From: Antedon mediterranea
Lineage: Eukaryota > Echinodermata > Crinoidea > Comatulida > Antedonidae
DNA length: 64,000 nucleotides
Assembly (NCBI RefSeq): GCF_964355755.1
Contig: NC_092680.1
Location: 14,547,001-14,611,000, forward strand
Reading direction: 5' to 3'
Of the stretch, positions 1 to 12,490 are shown one piece after another; position 1 is the stretch's first letter; every line of letters begins with the position of its first letter. Made by a program: the position numbers and the translations under genes. The notes beneath the pieces are model-generated. The model worked only from the letters and a program-made list of their open reading frames with translations, made no database searches and had not been told where the DNA came from.

Positions 1-106
1 CCAAACTTAGCCACAATGATCAATGACTCATTATATAATTGTGGTTACATTTTGAAGGGTCAGGGTTAAAGGTCAAGGTCCACAAAAAAAAAGAAATAAA
101 AAAAAA

Positions 107-200
107 AAAACCCCTCAGCGGGATTTGAACCAGGGATCTCAACTGTGAGAGGCTGGATACACAACCATTACACCAAACTCTCATCCACTACTTTGTAGTG
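107..200 (-). repeat. tRNA-derived SINE fragment
   Basis: Read on the minus strand, this has a tRNA-like A box (TGGTGTAATGGTTG) and, about 35 bases on, a B box (GGTTCAAATCC). These are the two internal RNA polymerase III promoter blocks of tRNA-derived SINEs. An A-rich run lies just to the left. It does not fold as a full tRNA by eye, so I call it a SINE head rather than a tRNA gene. Confidence 0.5.
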
Positions 201-846
201 TGCAGTTAGCCTATTTACACTTAGAACTAATTAAAAAAATGTAAAAAAAAACACATTTTCGAGGGGGAATTTTATGTAGGGGAATTTTATGTAGGGGAAT
301 TTTACAGTAGGCGGAGGTTTGTACTCTCGGAGTACGCTCTAGTTTTCAATAAAAACAAACTAAAATTTCAAATGATCACTAAATATTTGTTTTTATTATA
401 CTATTTATTCTTTAACTACAGTTTAAGTTTAAAAAAATCAAGTTAAGATACATAATTTGATAGAAATACAGATGTATACAATTTTAGTTGGCTAGCAACC
501 ATGCAGCGCCAATATCGTTGTGACATCACACCGCAGAACTCTATACAGTTCCAGTGGATAGATAGAAACCAAGTGACATATGATTTCCAATACCTGTCTG
601 ATATTTCCTGTTGATAATAAATTCAAGTGTTTTAAACTTTATCATTTCAGGCGATTGTTTACATATATCTTGAGTGTCCAACCAGCATAATTGTTCATTT
701 AATCAACCAATACACACTTTCATTGATCAAGTAGTTGTAGGTGTTTTAGCTTGGTTTTTTAATTACCTCTGCCAAGGAGGTTCTAACCTTTGTTTGTCTG
801 TCTGTTATAGCAAGATTATTTTCACCATAGATACACCTTGACATAA

Positions 847-1558
847 GGTCGTGTTCGTACGGTGGTTAAAATAAGCGCTTAATTTCACCCATGCCTCGGG
901 TTATAAATTGAGCGTTGTTCGTACTTGAAATATTTAACCGCTTAAATGCTTAATCGACGAATCACAAACCGGAAATTACGTTTTAAGGTCAGTTGTCTTT
1001 ACAACCTACGACCCCATTTTCGCACGCTAGTTTCGTGTTGTATATTTTTTACTCGCGATCTTTCTTTACAATAACAATTACTGTACTTGCTACCTTTTAC
1101 ACTGCTTATCCTTGCGACAAACCTTATGCCTCTTAACGCCGATAATCCTGCCGAAATATGCCTTCTCCTGACGACCATTATTTTACTCCTTGACGAAGAA
1201 TTTGAGCCCAATGTTACACGACGGAAACACCACCGACCAGCTAGGCCTACTACTAAGCGGTCTACACCAACAAGGACAGCACCAGCTGACGATCGCTCTC
1301 GAAGCGTGTATGGAAGAGCTTCTTCGTAGGAGAAATGACGGGCCTAGGCAGCGAACGGTTGTCAAAATTTGACACATTGCCTCTATCGGAGATTTATTAT
1401 CCTTGAAGGCCGAGTATAATTGGATTATCGCTGAAATAACCTGCAAATTTGGTGAACATTTTGCCTCGAATTTTTTGTAGCCTGAGGCAAAAGTTAGTTG
1501 GATCACGCGAATGGAAATCGGGAATAAGCTGGTATTTTCAACCCCTACGAACAGGCCC
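847..1558. mobile_element. PIF/Harbinger-like non-autonomous DNA element
   Basis: The left end reads GGTCGTGTTCGTACGGTGG and the complement of the right end reads GGGCCTGTTCGTAGGGGT. These are imperfect terminal inverted repeats. Both sides are flanked by TAA (844-846 and 1559-1561). A 3-bp TWA target duplication with GGGCCTGTTCG-like ends is typical of PIF/Harbinger elements. The 712-bp interior has short overlapping open frames on both strands, none with a recognisable transposase or Myb-like domain, so it is probably a MITE. Confidence 0.6.
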
Positions 1559-1561
1559 TAA

Positions 1562-2540
1562 GACTCCAAGGGGGTGTGAGACTCCAAGAACATGTGGTGC
1601 AGTATGTTATATTATTGCTTGTATCTTTTCTTTAAAAAAAGAATGTTTCCTCTCCACCCATGTGTGCCTATTATAATATGGTATTAAATAAAAAGGAAGC
1701 GAATATATTTAAATTATTATTAGGATATTCCAACTAGAAAAAAAAAAATTATTTTATACAGATGCAAAATTTAATATTCTAGAATTGTACCAGCATTTAT
1801 TATGGCTACTCATCTACCTTTATCTCCTATATCTCTATTTTTAATTGGAAGCACATAAGAACATACATGAAATATCTGTAATGAATAATTTATGTATCGA
1901 TGTTCGACACACTTTATGTAGTAAAAAAAATGTTTATTATTCAAATTTGTTGAGTGATTAGTGATATTGATATAATGAAGTGCTTGTAAGGAGATGGTTG
2001 TGATCCGGAAATATTTTTAATATGCATGTTGTACAGTCAGATTAAAGATAAGATGATTTATTTGTTCCATTGGTACATTGAAATTACATACAAATTGTAT
2101 CATTGATCTGTTAAAGATCCAAGATTGTAATCGATGATTTCCAATAAAGCTAATTTGTTTTGGAGATCAATTGACCTTTCTACTCCCAGTTCCTGCACCT
2201 ATGATTACAGGATGAATTGGCCCAGCCAAAATCGATTAAGAGTTTTGGCACATTTAGTTGGTATTTGATTTCTTTTCATTTTTACGGTAATATTGAGTAT
2301 AACAAAAATCCAAAACATAGTACAGTAAATATATAATCAGTATTAAAATATACTAAATCGTCATATTTCCATGTAAAAATGTGACCTCCGCCTCCTGAGT
2401 GCTGTGCCATGTTGTTTACCTTTGATATGTAATACGAACCCTGACATGTCAAATGCATTTATGGGCATGAAATATTTTTTTCAAATTCTGCCCAAAGGTC
2501 AGTTTGTTTTGTTGTTAAACTTTTTTTGGTTTCATACGAT
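1562..2540. other. AT-rich intergenic DNA, nothing recognised
   Basis: No coding potential, tRNA-like block or clear repeat is visible. Short open frames here match no family I know. Confidence 0.4.
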
Positions 2541-2760
2541 GATGCTCTCGAGGCTCACGATAGGCCTAGGCCCATATGGTCATCTTCGGATGAGTCCGTC
2601 TACTAATTTAGTCATAATTTTGAAACTGGTAATTCATTATGGTCAAGTTTAGTCATATTTTTGATAAAAGAAATAGGTTCTGATGAAGAGATATAGTTCT
2701 AAAATTTGCATAATCCATACTCTGCAAAAATAATTTGTCACACAAATTAGATAACATATT
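2541..2760 (+). repeat. Dispersed repeat, related to 39033-39360
   Basis: The segment around CATATGGTCATCTTCGGATG recurs in inverted form at 39033-39066. The following block with AAATTTGCATAATCCATACT recurs on the plus strand near 39330. It is a degraded copy of an interspersed repeat, class not identified. Confidence 0.45.
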
Positions 2761-4601
2761 TGAAAAGAAAATGTCCTTGGCATTATTTTTCTTCTTTTTT
2801 TCAATTTTTTTCATTTCATTCTAGAGCAAAATAAACTTACCTCCATATTTGTACATCCATAATTGGGCTGAATTTTTCACAGTAATTAATGCTGTTCTAT
2901 AGTACTTGAGAACCCTGCAACATCTGAGCTCTCATTGGTGTGTTCAATTATGGATACATTTTTTCATTGTGTAAATAATAGCAAAATTATATTTAATATT
3001 ATAGGGATAACTTGTACTTCAATGTAAATTATGATAACATTACGTTGCTGCAACCATAAGTTGTGATGGAACACATGCTGGCGGCATATATAGATTGATC
3101 ATTTGTATTTGTAAGAAATATATTACAATTTCATCCATATTATTAATCACTTTAGTCACATCAAGTACGTCATATCTGAATGTGTGATCATCATTTTACA
3201 AATTATAAATGAATTATTATTGAGTACTGCAAGTAGTGGCAAAAATCCCCCTTAAAAGGTACCCTTGTAGAACATATATTCAAACGAACTAGTTTATAAA
3301 TTTGTTCAAGCAATATCATGAAATTAAAGTTCTTAAACTCGCCTTTCTCGATTGAGAACGCATCTCCTGCAAGTATTGTCTTTGAACTTGCAAATGTAAA
3401 CTGATAGTTTAGCCTTACCGGGAACACGCTAAACGCCTCCTGAAAGTTTTCTGCATGACACATCACTGTTTTATTTGAGATTTATTCTGTGAAATATGTA
3501 AATAGGAATAAATTAAAGCAACCACCGGTTGGTTGCCAGCTTGTGTCAACCATAAAATCATTTGCTGATCATGTTAATGAATAAACTGAATTATCACAAA
3601 TCTAGTGTACTGTACCTTATCACCAAATATTACCAATTGTTTCTATGTTGTTCATAATATGACACATGTAACCTCAAACCCAATCTTTTCAATAAAAAAA
3701 TCATTTATTTATTGTATAATAAAGCAAAATGTATTATGATATATTAATGTTTAGTATGTTTAAAAGTAACTCGTTCATTGGGTCTGTTTTTATTTTCTAG
3801 CATCATGCAATTATTAGTCCCATTAACGACAAACATTACAGTAACCTGGATCATCAATTACAAATGGCTGTCTGACAGCAAGTGAACATTTCGGTCATAC
3901 AATTCAATCCAGCTCAAATTTTTGTCATTAACACTACATAATACAGTCACATGTTTATTCCTATCTTAATCACCATCATGCTTATATAAGTTTGTAAAAA
4001 ACGGTGATGATTTGTGGTGAGTTTATACTGAATATCGTGATGTGATATACAAGCTGTATTTATGACATCACTAATATAATTTTCTTTGTGTCAAATAACT
4101 TGTTATCTTGTGAAATGTTTATATTATTATAATCTTGTATGTTTATGTTACTTTGGTTTATGAGATGAATCATGAATTTCTAATCAAACCTAATCGCACT
4201 GTTTATAATCTTTGCAGCTGAAAAAAAAACACCTGATTTCTTGATGCATCATGGCAACAAATATGTATTAATGGAGAAGAATGTTTTGAATTATCATTGG
4301 GCATGCATGACTACTATGTTGATGAAGATGATCCATTAATTAAAAAAGCTATTTAAAGGATATCTCATCACCGCTCAGTTGACAGGATGCGGCTTACAGT
4401 TATCGATTGCTTTTTCAACAATCAGAATTATATCTAGTTACAAATGTATGATTTCAGCTAAGGAATGACTACTTTTTAAAAGTATCATAAAAAGTATAGT
4501 TTAATGTTCATAAAACATTTGTAAGCAAGGAATTTCTATCATTTAATAATACTTTAATGTGTTTATGATTTCCTGCGCCTGGTTGGAGCTTAAGTTACTA
4601 A
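2761..4601. other. AT-rich DNA upstream of the GH31 gene
   Basis: No exon-like sequence is recognised. The GH31 promoter and any untranslated first exon must lie here or further left, but I cannot point to a TATA box or splice donor with confidence. Confidence 0.35.
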
Positions 4602-6375
4602 ATGTGTTACATCAGCAAGAAAGCGCAACAAGTTATCATGGTCATGTCACTAGGTGTGCTTCTGGCAGGCATATTGCTGTGGTTTTATGTATCGCAGAGT
4701 TCCTATGTCCTGGTGTACAACCTCGGAATGAATTTCATCACAATTAAACCCAATTCTCATAGTGTCACAATTGAACTAGAGGAGAAGAAGATTTTTCAGA
4801 TGAGATTGGGGTCACAGGTCAGCGATTCTTTGTATTGTGTTGACTGTCGTATACACATTGGTAAAATGAGCGCGTGTGTAAATTGGATAAATGACACAAA
4901 TACATACAGCGACACATCCGCTCAAACCATAATGAAATTTGAGGATGGCGGAGATGATGATATCAGTTGTTTACATGTAGATTGGAAAATCTATTCATCA
5001 GATTTCATTCTTGAAGATTGTATTAATATGAGCATTGGGCATTGGTATGGAGGAGCTGAAACTAATAGTTTAAAATGGCCACTTGAAAAAAGTAGCATCC
5101 CAATGCAACCGTATGTTAGCTTGGATTTAATTGAACATAAACAAGCATATGGGTCTGTTCTTGAGAGATATTGGTTGTCTTCAAGCGGAATAGCAGTAGT
5201 TGTTGATAAAATTACTCCTTTACATGTCAGTATAAATGAAAATGGTAATCAGGAATTATGTTTAAGATCATCTTACTTAAATTCACCTTATAAAAATCCG
5301 TCTGGTCAGCTTCCGCACTTAAAGTACTCAATATGTATGAGCAGAAATATCAGAAAAGTGCATGATGCTATTATGAAAAAATATTTTGAAAAACCTTTAA
5401 GCGTGCCTGATACCAAAATGTTTGAGTTGCCCATTTGGTCAACATGGGCACGATATAAACAAAATGTAACCCAGGAAAATGTGCTAACCTATGCAAATGA
5501 AATTCAGGAACACAACTTCCCAAACAGCCAAATTGAAATTGATGATTTCTACAACACAAAATATGGTGAAATTGATTTTGATTTAAAAAAGTTTGAAAAT
5601 CCTAATGAAATGGTCCAAGAACTTCACAGGCTTGGATTCAGAGTCACGTCTTGGTCTCATCCATTCGCTAATTTTGAATCTAAAGCGTTTAAAGAAGGTC
5701 TTTTGAAGGGATATTGGGTTCATGATTTGAAAGACATTGTTCCAGGTCTTGTTAAGTGGTGGAATGGTGTTGCAGCCATTATTGATCCAACAAACTGTGA
5801 AGCGTCAACCTGGTTCCTCGACAGGTTGAAACAACTACAAAAAACTACAGGCATTGACTCCTTTAAATTTGATGCTGGAGAAACGCAATATCTTCCACTT
5901 TATTTTACTTCCAAAAAAACACTCAATGATCCGAATTTATACTGTGCACATTATGTCAAAATGGTCTCAGAAATTGGAAACATGGTAGAGGTGCGATGTG
6001 GTCACCAGTCGCAAAAATATCCTGTGTTTGTCCGAATCATGGATAAAGACTCAAACTGGGGTTATGAAAATGGTTTAAAGACATTGATCCCGTCAGCCAT
6101 TTTGTTCGGTCTCCTAGGATACCCGTTTGTTTTGCCTGATATGATAGGTGGCAATGCTTATAAAGACGGTAACATCAACGCTAAATATAAACCAGAGCGG
6201 GAGCTTTTTATTCGTTGGTTGCAAGTAACTGCGTACCTTCCAGTGATGCAGTTCTCCATCGCACCTTGGCAATATGATGATGAAGTAGTAAATATTTCAA
6301 AGAAGATGGTAGATATTCACAAAGATGTGGTTGCACCTCTTGTGTTACAATTAGCCAAAGATTCTGTCATGAAAG
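4602..6375 (+). CDS. GH31 gene exon 1
   Basis: Carries the membrane anchor, the beta-rich N-terminal region with several Cys (two in YCVDC), the whole TIM-barrel core with nucleophile and acid/base, and ends in phase 1 after codon 591. Confidence 0.88.
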
Positions 6376-7040
6376 GTAATTAATTGTTATAAATTTTCCA
6401 TTTATTCATTAATTTATTTAGCCAGAACAATACAAAAATACAAAACAACTTGAATTTCCAAGTTGGCCAAGGACTAATGTACTGTAGCCGGTGGGCCTGG
6501 CAGTCCAAACTAAGAAATTCTAACAATAAAATAAGAGTATATAATAATTGTAATAGTTAACCCCAAATAATGTGCATGCACCTTTTGCACACTTCAGTTA
6601 ATATTTTTAAAATGCTTTATCATCAAAATATACCTAATCAGTTGAACTTTCGTTCACTTAACAATCTTTAAAATCACCTTTTATTATACATTGAAAGATA
6701 CACTATCAACTTTGAGTATACTGAAAAGGACTACATTATTTACAATTACTAAATCCTATTACATTTTTTTATTTAAGGTTATCCAATCATTCGTCCATTA
6801 TGGTGGATAGCACCAGAAGATTCAATTTGTCATGCGTTAGATTCAGAGTTCCTTATTGGTGATTCTTTCCTAGTTGCACCGATACTCGAAAATGAAAAGA
6901 GAAAAAGAGACATCTACCTACCAGATGGAAATTGGCAGGATACATCAACTAAGTTTTTATATTCCGGTGGAAGGTGGATTAAAAACTTCTCAGTTCCAAT
7001 TGACCATGTTGCAACATTTAAGAAATTAAGCAGCACTTAA
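4602..7040 (+). CDS. GH31 glycosidase, MYORG / SITS-binding-protein-like
   Basis: Two exons, 4602-6375 and 6778-7040, joined in phase 1 (AAAG|GTAATT ... TTTAAG|GTTAT), give about 678 aa. In-frame TAA sits directly before the ATG at 4602, which fixes the start unless an unseen upstream exon exists. Residues about 13-35 form one hydrophobic segment, fitting a type II membrane protein with its catalytic domain on the lumenal side, as in MYORG. The GH31 nucleophile motif FKFDAGE has its Asp at residue 424. The acid/base region is MDKDSNWGYENGL, with Asp481 and Asp483 as candidates; spacing from the nucleophile as in MYORG favours 481. Further GH31 blocks are LPDMIGGNAY, RELFIRWLQ, MQFSIAPWQYD and, in exon 2, IIRPLWW and IGDSFLVAPIL. 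MYORG is known as an alpha-galactosidase-type GH31 member, but this protein's substrate is not proven by sequence. No neighbouring gene suggests a pathway. Family call is firm; orthology to MYORG versus SITS-binding protein is open. Confidence 0.9.
6778..7040 (+). CDS. GH31 gene exon 2
   Basis: Encodes the last 87 residues after the acceptor TTTAAG. It starts with the conserved block around IIRPLWWIAPED and continues with FLIGDSFLVAPIL and the C-terminal beta domain (IYLPDGNW), ending at TAA 7038-7040. Confidence 0.9.
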
Positions 7041-8300
7041 AATATGGCGTAATTTAATGATTATAAGTGTGTATTGCGATATTTTTAAAACTTTTATTTA
7101 TCCTGTTCAAGCAGTATATAACCTATAGTCCTTCCCAAGTTGATTTTACTGATTTCTTGAATATGCAATTTATAACTTGATATAATGTGCTATTGCCAAT
7201 TAACAGCTCTACACATGATTATCCTAACGGAGAGACATTTTATGGCACACATAACCATTTCTTATGGGAAAATTTCATACGGCGTATAAGATACAGTATT
7301 TAGCATTAGAAACATTTTTAATAATTTTACATTTAAAAATCCTAAAATAGACCTAAACCATCTACCAAAAAATATATATATTTTTTTTACAAAATCCTAG
7401 GAAAGGCAAACCTTAATATTTAATTAATGAAAATGTCACCAAACACATTATTTGAGACTAAAACTGACCAAGATCAAATATTTGTTCTGTACACTTTGCA
7501 TAATACAACAACTACTCCTCAATAATTAAAGTCTAATAATCCATTTTTACATACAGAATTGAGTTTGCATATGCTTAAAGAAACTGTATTAAAATATCAT
7601 ATCATACAGTAGTACTGTTGAAAAGATCAATTTTCTTTTCTGAGTAGAATATTACAGAGCCAAGTAACATCTGCTTATTAAACAAAATATTTTTTATAAG
7701 AATCGCTAGTGGCGTAGTACTGTAGGGGACACACATATTTTTAAAAGTATTTTTTTAAAATTGCATACTGTATAATTTTGTTTGTAAAGAATATTTTTAC
7801 AATTTGTGCAAATAAGGATGGATATCCAGTAAGAATTTAAAATGTGTTGATGGAAAAGGTAAATAAAGTGAAATCTGAGATGTGTTTTAAAGATGTATAG
7901 TCCCCAAACAACATTAAAAAAAGAGATAAAAAAACTAAATCAAACTTTGATAGGAAAACAGCTAAATTCAACATCAAACTGTTGTCTCCAAGTGATTATT
8001 ATTCCTTAACAGTTTTTCAGGTAAATATTTTTACACGTCTATATATGATATTAAAATGGCATATTTAAATTATTTTTCCCAGGTGGACCAATCATTACAA
8101 TATCTATTACAAATACAAGAAAAATATATGACTGTATTGAAGCATACATGTGTGGCAAGCAAAGATCAGGGACTGTAACAAATTAAATAAACACAGTTAT
8201 TTGTACTTTGACCAATGTAGATAAATTACCATCAATATTTTGTTTAATTATTCAATTGATCCTAAAGTCTACTTTCAGTGTTCTATCTTGTATTACTTTT
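7041..8300. other. AT-rich DNA downstream of the GH31 gene
   Basis: Contains the 3' untranslated region of the GH31 gene, end not defined. No other gene or named repeat is visible. Confidence 0.35.
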
Positions 8301-8314
8301 AACCTTTAAATAAA

Positions 8315-8405
8315 CAAAGTAGTGCCTCGACATGCCCCAATGTGATAATGGGTTTTACAACAAAGTAGTGCCTCGACATGCCCCAATGTGATAATGAGTT
8401 TTACT
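8315..8405. repeat. 46-bp unit repeated twice
   Basis: The unit beginning CAAAGTAGTGCCTCGACATG occurs at 8315 and again at 8361 with almost no changes. Confidence 0.8.
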
Positions 8406-8640
8406 TGACATTTTAATCATGCACTGGAATGTAGCTAATATTAGACACATTAAGGCATTCTTATTTTTAACTAACATATTTCTAAGGTTCAAAAGTATTG
8501 CATATTGCAGTAGAACCCCTATTAGTATTATAATGGGGTATCTTTTTGCACCCAACCATTTTAATTACTGTATTATCTTTTTTACTTTGATGCCTTTATG
8601 CCTTTTTTATTACTTGGAAAAATAGAATATTGCCAAGTAT

Positions 8641-8990
8641 ACTGTAGTACTTGATTTGTAGTTTGTTAGCATGAGGCACGGGCGCCGCAAACCATAGCTA
8701 ATACAATCGGCACAGGTTCAAAACACGCCTCAACCTACTGTAGTACTTGATTTGTAGTTTGTTAGCATGAGGCACGGGCGCCGCAAACCATAGCTAATAC
8801 AATCGGCACAGGTTCAAGACACGCATCAACCTACTAGTACTTGATTTGTATTTGTTAGCATGGGGTAGGGGCGCCGCAAACCATAGCTAATACAATCGGC
8901 ACAGGTTCAAGACACGCTTCAACCATTGTTCTGGTGGTAGGACAAGTCTTGTCGGATAAGGACTTAAAGCCATCTCCGAATAAATTAAAT
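8641..8990 (+). repeat. Three ~96-bp tandem copies of a SINE-like unit
   Basis: Copies begin at 8641, 8737 and 8833 (ACTTGATTTGTA...). Each holds a run like TTAGCATGAGGCACGGGCGC and, later, CACAGGTTCAAGACACGC, a weak A-box/B-box pair. The last copy runs into TTGTTCTGGTGGTAGGACAA, which matches the body of the SINE-like repeats at 18302 and 19165, so the array is probably an amplified SINE head. Confidence 0.7.
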
Positions 8991-9051
8991 AAAGAATAAT
9001 TTTACAAATAATTATATAAATCACAAATAATAATAATATAAATCAAAAATT

Positions 9052-9130
9052 ATAAACCCCAGCAGGATTTGTACCAGTAACCTTCTGTGGCAATATTTTG
9101 CAAAGTACTTCACTCACTATCTGAGTGCTT
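9052..9130 (-). repeat. Degraded tRNA-like SINE remnant
   Basis: On the minus strand a B-box-like GGTACAAATCCTGCTGGGG follows a weak tRNA-like stretch. The resemblance to the element at 107-200 is partial. Confidence 0.3.
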
Positions 9131-9632
9131 TCATTTTGAGTGTTGAGTGAAATCTGATGCTTTCTTTCCATTTAAATTTGTGACTGTTAAGTCATTTGGG
9201 AGCAAACAGCTTCTTCCTTTCATTATAATGTTTTTTACTATTCAATATACAGTTTTACGCTTGTATGCTAGTGTTGCAATAATTCTAATCATATTACTGT
9301 AGAAGTTGTTTGATTCATACAGTTTGGCACATCTAATTTGATAGTTTTTAATGATGAATGCTGTTTTACAATTATTCTTTTGTAGTTTAAGAACTATCTT
9401 TGTAACCCAAACAGTTGATACATTTATATTTTAGGATCCTTCCTGGGTATGTATTTCGATATTAATGATTTTAAGGGATTATATCTATATAGTGATTAAA
9501 TTTTAAGCATTCATTGACCATGCTTTATTTTACTTTTTGATAATTAAATTTGTGCATTATTTGAAAATTGAGTTCCCTTGAAATAAGTAATTGATTGATT
9601 TAATGTAATCATATTTATTGCATATACAGTAT

Positions 9633-9797
9633 ACAAATAATGAATGTTTGTGAGTGTAATGGTACAAATAATGGCATGAGGTGAATGATGAAAGGTTATA
9701 TTTTAACGAGGCGAAGGCGAGTTGATATAACCTTTCATCATTCACCAAAAATGCCATTATTTGTACCATTACACGAATATAAACATTCATCATTTGT
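9633..9797. repeat. Long palindrome (foldback/MITE hairpin)
   Basis: The sequence from ACAAATAATGAATGTTT reads back as its own complement to AAACATTCATCATTTGT at 9797. The arms are about 65 bp with small bulges around a short GAGGCGAAGGCGAG centre. The minus-strand open frame across it is a by-product of the palindrome. A weaker relative is at 14227-14330. Confidence 0.8.
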
Positions 9798-9810
9798 TTT
9801 ATATAACATC

Positions 9811-10400
9811 AGATTCCTGTCATTTGACTAAATAAAAGGTAGGCTCAGCTAGCCAAAATGCCTACATTTGATTCACATTGATTAAAACAGTAACATTTAG
9901 TTTTTAATATTAAATATTATTATTATATGGATTTTATAAACACACCTACTGTAGTGTTATTTATGTCAACAAACTACAATTAACTACAACAAGTTACTAG
10001 TAGACCTAGCTAGGCTGAAAGACAGCAATACGAAACTTGGACAGGCAACTGGAACTCATCTAAGCTAATTATGTTTTTTCTAACGATCCCACGTCAATTG
10101 TAGAGATGTTCCCATTAATAATCAAAATCCTAAAAACGATCTAAAGCTAATTTAAATGAATTTTTGATCTAAATTAGTACATATATATTTTTCGCAAAAA
10201 ATGTACTTCTATCGCGAAACAATAACATTTGTGACGAAAGTATAAAATAGGTGGCGCTGTTGTATTTCAAATGCTATAGTATTAAAAAAATATTTTCCGT
10301 ACACGAAAAAAAGTACTACTGTATTAAACGATCGTTTTAATACTGCGTACTATTGCACGCCATGTGACCCAAAATCGTCTAATCAAATGACAGGAATTTA
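9811..10400. mobile_element. Non-autonomous TIR element
   Basis: The left end ATTCCTGTCATTTGA and the right end TCAAATGACAGGAAT are exact complements over about 15 bp and enclose about 590 bp with no coding capacity. The interior stretch with ACGCCATGTGACCC and AGTACTACTGTATTAAACG recurs in inverted orientation at 15650-15930. The palindrome at 9633 abuts the left end, so the two may be one compound element. Superfamily not assigned. Confidence 0.6.
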
Positions 10401-10889
10401 TCTAGAGTAGAATATACATAGTTTTCATATTAAGTACTAATTGCCAGTAAAAACTTATAACCTAAGTGTAATTTTAAATTGTAAATATGAATACATGGTA
10501 TAATGGTTTAAACAAAGTTGTCATGAGTATTGGTTTGAAAACAGATCATAATTATTAATGTTCTGTTTGTTGTTACGCGTTGTGCATTACCAAAATCCCT
10601 ACTGTAAAAAAAGAATTTCGTATGCATTAAAAATCATGTACAGTGTATGTTAATATCGGAGACATTAATGGCTTATGTCAGATTGGTGATATACTAATGA
10701 AAATCAAAGGCTTGGGAGGAAAAATGGTTTATAATATTCATAATTGCAATCTGAAATTGAAAACAGGTGTAGCATAAATTACTGTAAAAAAGAGATAATA
10801 AAACCTAGTAGTGTATTAATATAGCATTTAGATCTGTTGCTGTTCAAACAAACACGTTAAATGAGAATGTAGATGTCAATTCAGGGGTG
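10401..10889. other. AT-rich intergenic DNA, nothing recognised
   Basis: No gene or repeat could be supported. Confidence 0.35.
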
Positions 10890-11030
10890 AAAAAAAAGCT
10901 GGTGACAATGTTTTTTCTGTCACCGCTCCGCGTATCTGGAACGCGCTTCCTGATGATTTAAGAGGACCGAATTCAGCACCTATTTCAACTCTGCTCTGTT
11001 CTTTGTAGGCCGCAATATAAAAACATAGAT
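10890..11030 (+). pseudogene. LINE reverse-transcriptase C-terminal fragment
   Basis: One frame reads SVTAPRIWNALPDDLRG, the conserved tail found after the RT domain in CR1/L2-like LINEs (usual form LWNxLPxxLR). The frame is lost soon after. Only about 40 codons survive. Confidence 0.65.
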
Positions 11031-11040
11031 TAGATAGATT

Positions 11041-11220
11041 AGCATACTTTGTGTGTATGAGGTTGTTAAAGGTCTTCTGGCAGGGTCTACAAGTTACAGA
11101 TTAGCAATACCTTGTGGACACGAGACTGTTAAAGGCCCTCTGGCAGGGTCCACAAGTTAGAGATGTGCTCATGTATGGAGTAGCAATACCTTGTGGTGTA
11201 TGCTGTCAAAGGCCTGGGGG
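11041..11220 (+). repeat. Degenerate tandem repeat, ~3 units
   Basis: GTTAAAGGTCTTCTGGCAGG, GTTAAAGGCCCTCTGGCAGG and GTCAAAGGCCTGGGGG lie at regular intervals, with AGCAATACCTTGTGG repeated between them. Function unknown. Confidence 0.6.
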
Positions 11221-12108
11221 AAGAGAGTCTATGAAAAAATTTGCTGATAATAATATTATTTATTATTAACGGCTATGAGCACTCGCTAACTAAACCCAGG
11301 GGCCCCAAAGGTTATGGGGGCCCAGTGACCAGAGAGAAAAAACAGGCAATAAAATATGCTTAAAAAGGCTTAAAACGCCCGATTCCTCCAGTGTTGGAAC
11401 TTGGAAGGCCATTTAGGTTTCCTAAGGCAGGGGCCTCAGGCCTCTGCATCATGCCACTTACTACGAGTCTTTAAAAATGAACAATCTACTGGTACAACTC
11501 ACCAAATTGATTAATCATTTATTTTAAATTCGCACTTGATGTACTGCTCATTATCAAATATACATAGGCATTATCTCCGAGTAAAGTATACTTTATATAG
11601 TACAGTAAATACAAGTACGAATATTTTCATAACCCAATTTATTCATTTTTATATACAGTATACGCAAATAAATCCGGACCAGAATACAGGCTCAGTGTGA
11701 ACATAGCTTTAAGTCTCTTTCAGTATATAAAACTCATAAATGTGACACTACTCAACTTATGACATGAGCTGTGACAGGACATTTCAGTTTAATAGACTTT
11801 CAATTGATTTTGCATTAAAATTTATTGAGAAATAATCATTAATCTATATTTGAAATATTTACATTAATCTATCAAACACTATTCGTCGTGCGTCACTTAC
11901 TTTTAACTACGCTATAAAACATTTAATCATATTATTATGCTGTATCAAAAATTTCTTACTGAATGTATGTATATATAAGTATGTACGGTACTTCGGTTTA
12001 ATTATTATATTTAATTTGATTTAAATTGTTCAGCTTAAATGAATTTTCTTTAAAATCAGTATGTTACACCAGTACTGTGAAACACCAATATAGTATTTTT
12101 TTTTTTTT
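11221..12108. other. Intergenic DNA, nothing recognised
   Basis: No coding exon or named element is visible. Confidence 0.3.
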
Positions 12109-12490
12109 CAAATCGGCCTGTCTTCAACATTATGATACTGTCCTCTAGCTGTTCAACCGGTTTTCAGCTATTAAAAACAATTATCGTAGGAGGAGATAGG
12201 AAAATGCGAAGTATCCTCGTATTATTGTGTGCAGGTATTTTTCATGAGGACATCCATTAGACAGTGTATACCACGATCGGAAAACACCCCTATTTGGGGC
12301 AAATCGTTGAACCTAAATTCGTTTTAATTGTCAATAACTAATTATCTAACTAAAATTAATTAGTAAACAGGGTTACATCAGGTGGTTAAAATCACAAACT
12401 TTATATACCATCGAGTAAACATTCTAGAAATAACGCGCGATTTACCGAATTTTGCCCTTACGTAAATTTATATATAGAAGAGGAAGTAGA
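12109..12490 (+). repeat. Dispersed repeat copy A (copy B at 26141-26530)
   Basis: About 380 bp match 26141-26530 closely and in the same orientation, including AATCGGCCTGTCTTCAACAT, CCACGATCGGAAAACACCCC and CGATTTACCGAATTTTGCCC. Neither copy has a usable frame. In copy B it runs directly into a dead LINE, so it may be LINE 5' sequence or an unrelated neighbour. Confidence 0.8.

Noticed and set aside
999-1506. Overlapping small frames on both strands as genes
   Set aside because: They lie inside a TIR element with TAA duplication and show no known domain.
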